From: Pyrrhosoma nymphula
Taxonomy: Eukaryota > Arthropoda > Insecta > Odonata > Coenagrionidae
Assembly: GCA_963573305.1 (NCBI GenBank)
Contig: OY754332.1
Coordinates: 140,795,977 to 140,859,976 of the forward strand
Direction of reading: 5' to 3'
Length of the DNA: 64,000 nucleotides
Position 1 is the first letter of the stretch; each line of letters starts with the position of its first letter. Below are positions 61,653 through 64,000 of the stretch, one piece after another. Under the pieces are notes generated by a model that was given only the letters and a program-made list of their open reading frames with translations, was not told where the DNA came from and did not search any database. The position numbers were made by a program, and so were the translations under genes.

Positions 61653-61934
61653 TGCCATCTTAATTCAAGGTGGATTTCAGCGGGGGTTTATACGAACAAG
61701 TTGTTTTCGACCCCAAGTGTACGTTGTAGCACAGGAGTTGTTCGCGGTGAATAAAGCCAACATTGTCACTTTAGAACGACGAACTTTTCACTATTTCCCA
61801 TTATCGCAATTACACAAATGATGTGGTTTGTATCCACGTGCACGAGCGCTCCTGTGCTACGATGTAAACTGTGGACGAGAATAACTTGTTCGTATAAACC
61901 CCTGCTTTGAGTTAAGCACTTAGAGTTAAGATGG
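61653..61934. mobile_element. Foldback (MITE-like) element, 282 bp
   Basis: CCATCTTAATTC at 61653 pairs with GAGTTAAGATGG ending at 61934. Further in, GGGGGTTTATACGAACAAGTTGTT pairs with AACTTGTTCGTATAAACCCC, and TGTAGCACAGGAG pairs with CTCCTGTGCTAC. The arms total about 100 bp with gaps. No coding frame. Flanks show no clear target duplication. Confidence 0.8.
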
Positions 61935-64000
61935 AAAACTCTTTATTTAAAAAACACATCGATAGCTACCCATCCATCATGGCCTCACCGTCACATCACA
62001 TCGTTACGTCACATCTATCTCAGTGAATAACCTGTGAAAGCCGGTACCCTATTGGTTGTATTTTAAATACCCAACGTCACTATTATAATGGACGAGGAAA
62101 TCAGAGTTCTCATGGTCCGCCTTTGGTTTTCCTTCACTGCCGCATTAAGCTCGGCCAGTAATGTCATGGACAAAACAGGCGTGAACGAGGGAATACGCCT
62201 TGGCTGGGAGATTAGCGTCAATTCAATGTGACTCAAAAGCCCTGTGGTTATACCTTCTGGTCTGATCTTGCATAGGACATTCTAACAAATTGTCCTCCTC
62301 ATAATCGTATCATTATTGAGAGAAAAACTTGAAAAACTTTAGTTTGCAGCAACAGTACCAAATGACACGGGTTTATGTTGACCTATATTTTTACCAAGCT
62401 CTGAACGATGTCTGAAAAATCTGTTATCCAAGTGACTCACTCCAATGTACCCACGCAGCATATTATCCAATATTTGCAAAATTTGCATAGGCACTTACCT
62501 TCAATATTGGCCTTTTAGTATTCGTGAAGAAATGTTGAAAAGTACTTCCTAGTATTTTTCAAAGCGGTGAAAGTATAAAAGCTGCCTTAATTAGTCAAAG
62601 AACAACTTTCAAACTCACTAACTGTTCGAGATTTAATAAAACCTACATTGTTTCGAATCAAAATTGAATACAACGTAGATAGAGGTGCTCACCACACTGA
62701 AACAAGATTTTATGCGTCAGCATAAAAACACTTCAAACATTTACAAAAATCTGAAACAACATTTTCCCATCTCTCGTATTTCGGACGAAAAATGAAGTTT
62801 GCAGTGCTAATTAAATAAAACTATTGTGGCAACATGGCAGCTTTTTATCTACTATCACCCTTCGCTGAAAATTAGAGTATGCGGAAATGCCACGATATTC
62901 CAAAATGGATCAATCACTCACTCTCTCTCAGCACTCCCTCAGCTAAAGCACACATAATATTATCATCTCATCACAATTATTTACGTGAATAATCAATACA
63001 AAGAGGCGTAGAGAGGTGTTCGGCAAAAAAGATCCTGACGTTTTCATTCTAAAAGAGAGCTAACGCGAGACAAAAGCAGTATTAATGCGTGATCCAATCA
63101 GCGTGGAAAAGGAATCGTAGAAATGCAGGAATCCTTGTCACCATTGGAGCCCACTAAAGAGTCCACTTTGATGCCCCGCTTCGATTGAAAGGCACTGTTA
63201 ACTGCAGGAAAACCAATGATTAACACGGACGCATCACCTCTCCCCCCTCGCGACGCCGGATGGCTTTATAATGTCCGTAAATCTAGCTTGGAGGCAAAAG
63301 GCTCGTAATTGTGTAGCGAAAAAATCAAATAAGAAAAATTTAATTGAAGGGTAAAACCTATGCGAAAGAATTTGGGTGGTGGTAGGCATGTTTGCAAAGT
63401 ACGAAAAAATTCACTTGGGATATACGCCCATATTGTTTTTTTAACCATCTGAGAAATATTTAATAAACGTTTTGTACAAAAGGAAATTTCTATATATTAG
63501 AAAGAACCGCATAATGATATGGCAAGTATTGAATGCCTACTATTGAACGCCTCAAGGTAATAATGATTAATTTTAAGTTAACATGAAAACGATATTCTTG
63601 AGGTGCAAATGATCTAAACCGTCAATGTGCCCATAGTAACAGATGGTACGCATGGAATGTAAAAAGGCAAAGTACTCAAGTGTGAGAAAAAGCAAACAGA
63701 AGTTGATTTTTTGATAAATAGGTTTTTTATTACCCTCAATCATTTAATAGGAAATCGCTACAAACATATAACTTGAGATACAATTTCATCAAAATTCACA
63801 ACACAAGTGTTTAAAAAGTTAAATAAACTATGCGTATTAACGCGCATTACGCGTATTATGTAAATACATAATTAGAAATGTACGCACAGTACAAGAAACA
63901 CGCGAGACACTTTCTGCTTCACTTTGCATATGGGTTAAGAAAAATTACAATATTAGTTACTTAGCTACACAAGTTGCCAAAAAACCTAACTATACATTTA
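61935..64000. other. No feature recognised
   Basis: AT-rich DNA with a 60-codon minus ORF at 63266-63448 that I do not recognise. No repeat or splice pattern stands out. Confidence 0.5.

Overview
The window looks like nuclear DNA from an arthropod, most likely an insect with a large, repeat-rich genome. The base composition is AT-rich, introns are long, and little of the sequence is coding. The repeats are eukaryotic types: degenerate LINEs, tRNA-derived SINEs, and piggyBac-, Harbinger- and mariner-like pieces, plus a satellite array. I see no bacterial operons, ribosome binding sites, CRISPR arrays or rRNA genes. I cannot name the species.

Gene 1 is a rhodopsin-family amine receptor on the + strand. 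Its TM2 exon is at 15355-15445, followed by a 13.9-kb intron and then a large terminal exon at 29315-30582 that carries TM3 to TM7. The two exons join in phase. The TM segments resemble vertebrate histamine H1 receptors more than any other amine receptor I know. The N-terminus and TM1 were not found and lie upstream of 15355 or outside the window. The 13.9-kb intron holds nested mobile elements: an uncharacterised transposon-type ORF split by a 1.5-kb Harbinger-like element with a 3-bp target duplication, which abuts a Bel-Pao gag fragment.

Gene 2 (51819-55431, +) is a six-exon gene that I assign to the insect DUF4806-like group. All exon frames are open except for three in-frame stops, and all three are TAG. 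Its large fourth intron contains a palindrome inside a palindrome: a 556-bp mariner-derived foldback element inserted in an older inverted repeat. Its last exon runs directly into a 5-kb satellite array (about 55402-60410). The array is made of 475-bp units, each built from two diverged halves of about 242 and 233 bp.

Layout: 1-250 CpG-rich; 630-2440 piggyBac-like palindromes; 5.5, 8.0-9.3 and 13.0-14.2 kb LINE remnants; 11.3-12.4 kb a piggyBac transposase remnant between two hairpin elements; 15.4-30.6 kb the receptor gene; 30.75-30.92 kb a hairpin in its probable 3' UTR; 31-51 kb mostly unrecognised DNA with SINEs, two minus-strand LINE remnants and a 200-bp foldback; 51.2-51.4 kb a palindromic SINE; 51.8-55.4 kb the DUF4806-like gene; 55.4-60.4 kb satellite; 60.4-64 kb unrecognised DNA with one 282-bp foldback element. 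Function and family calls rest on motif recognition from memory; no database search was run.
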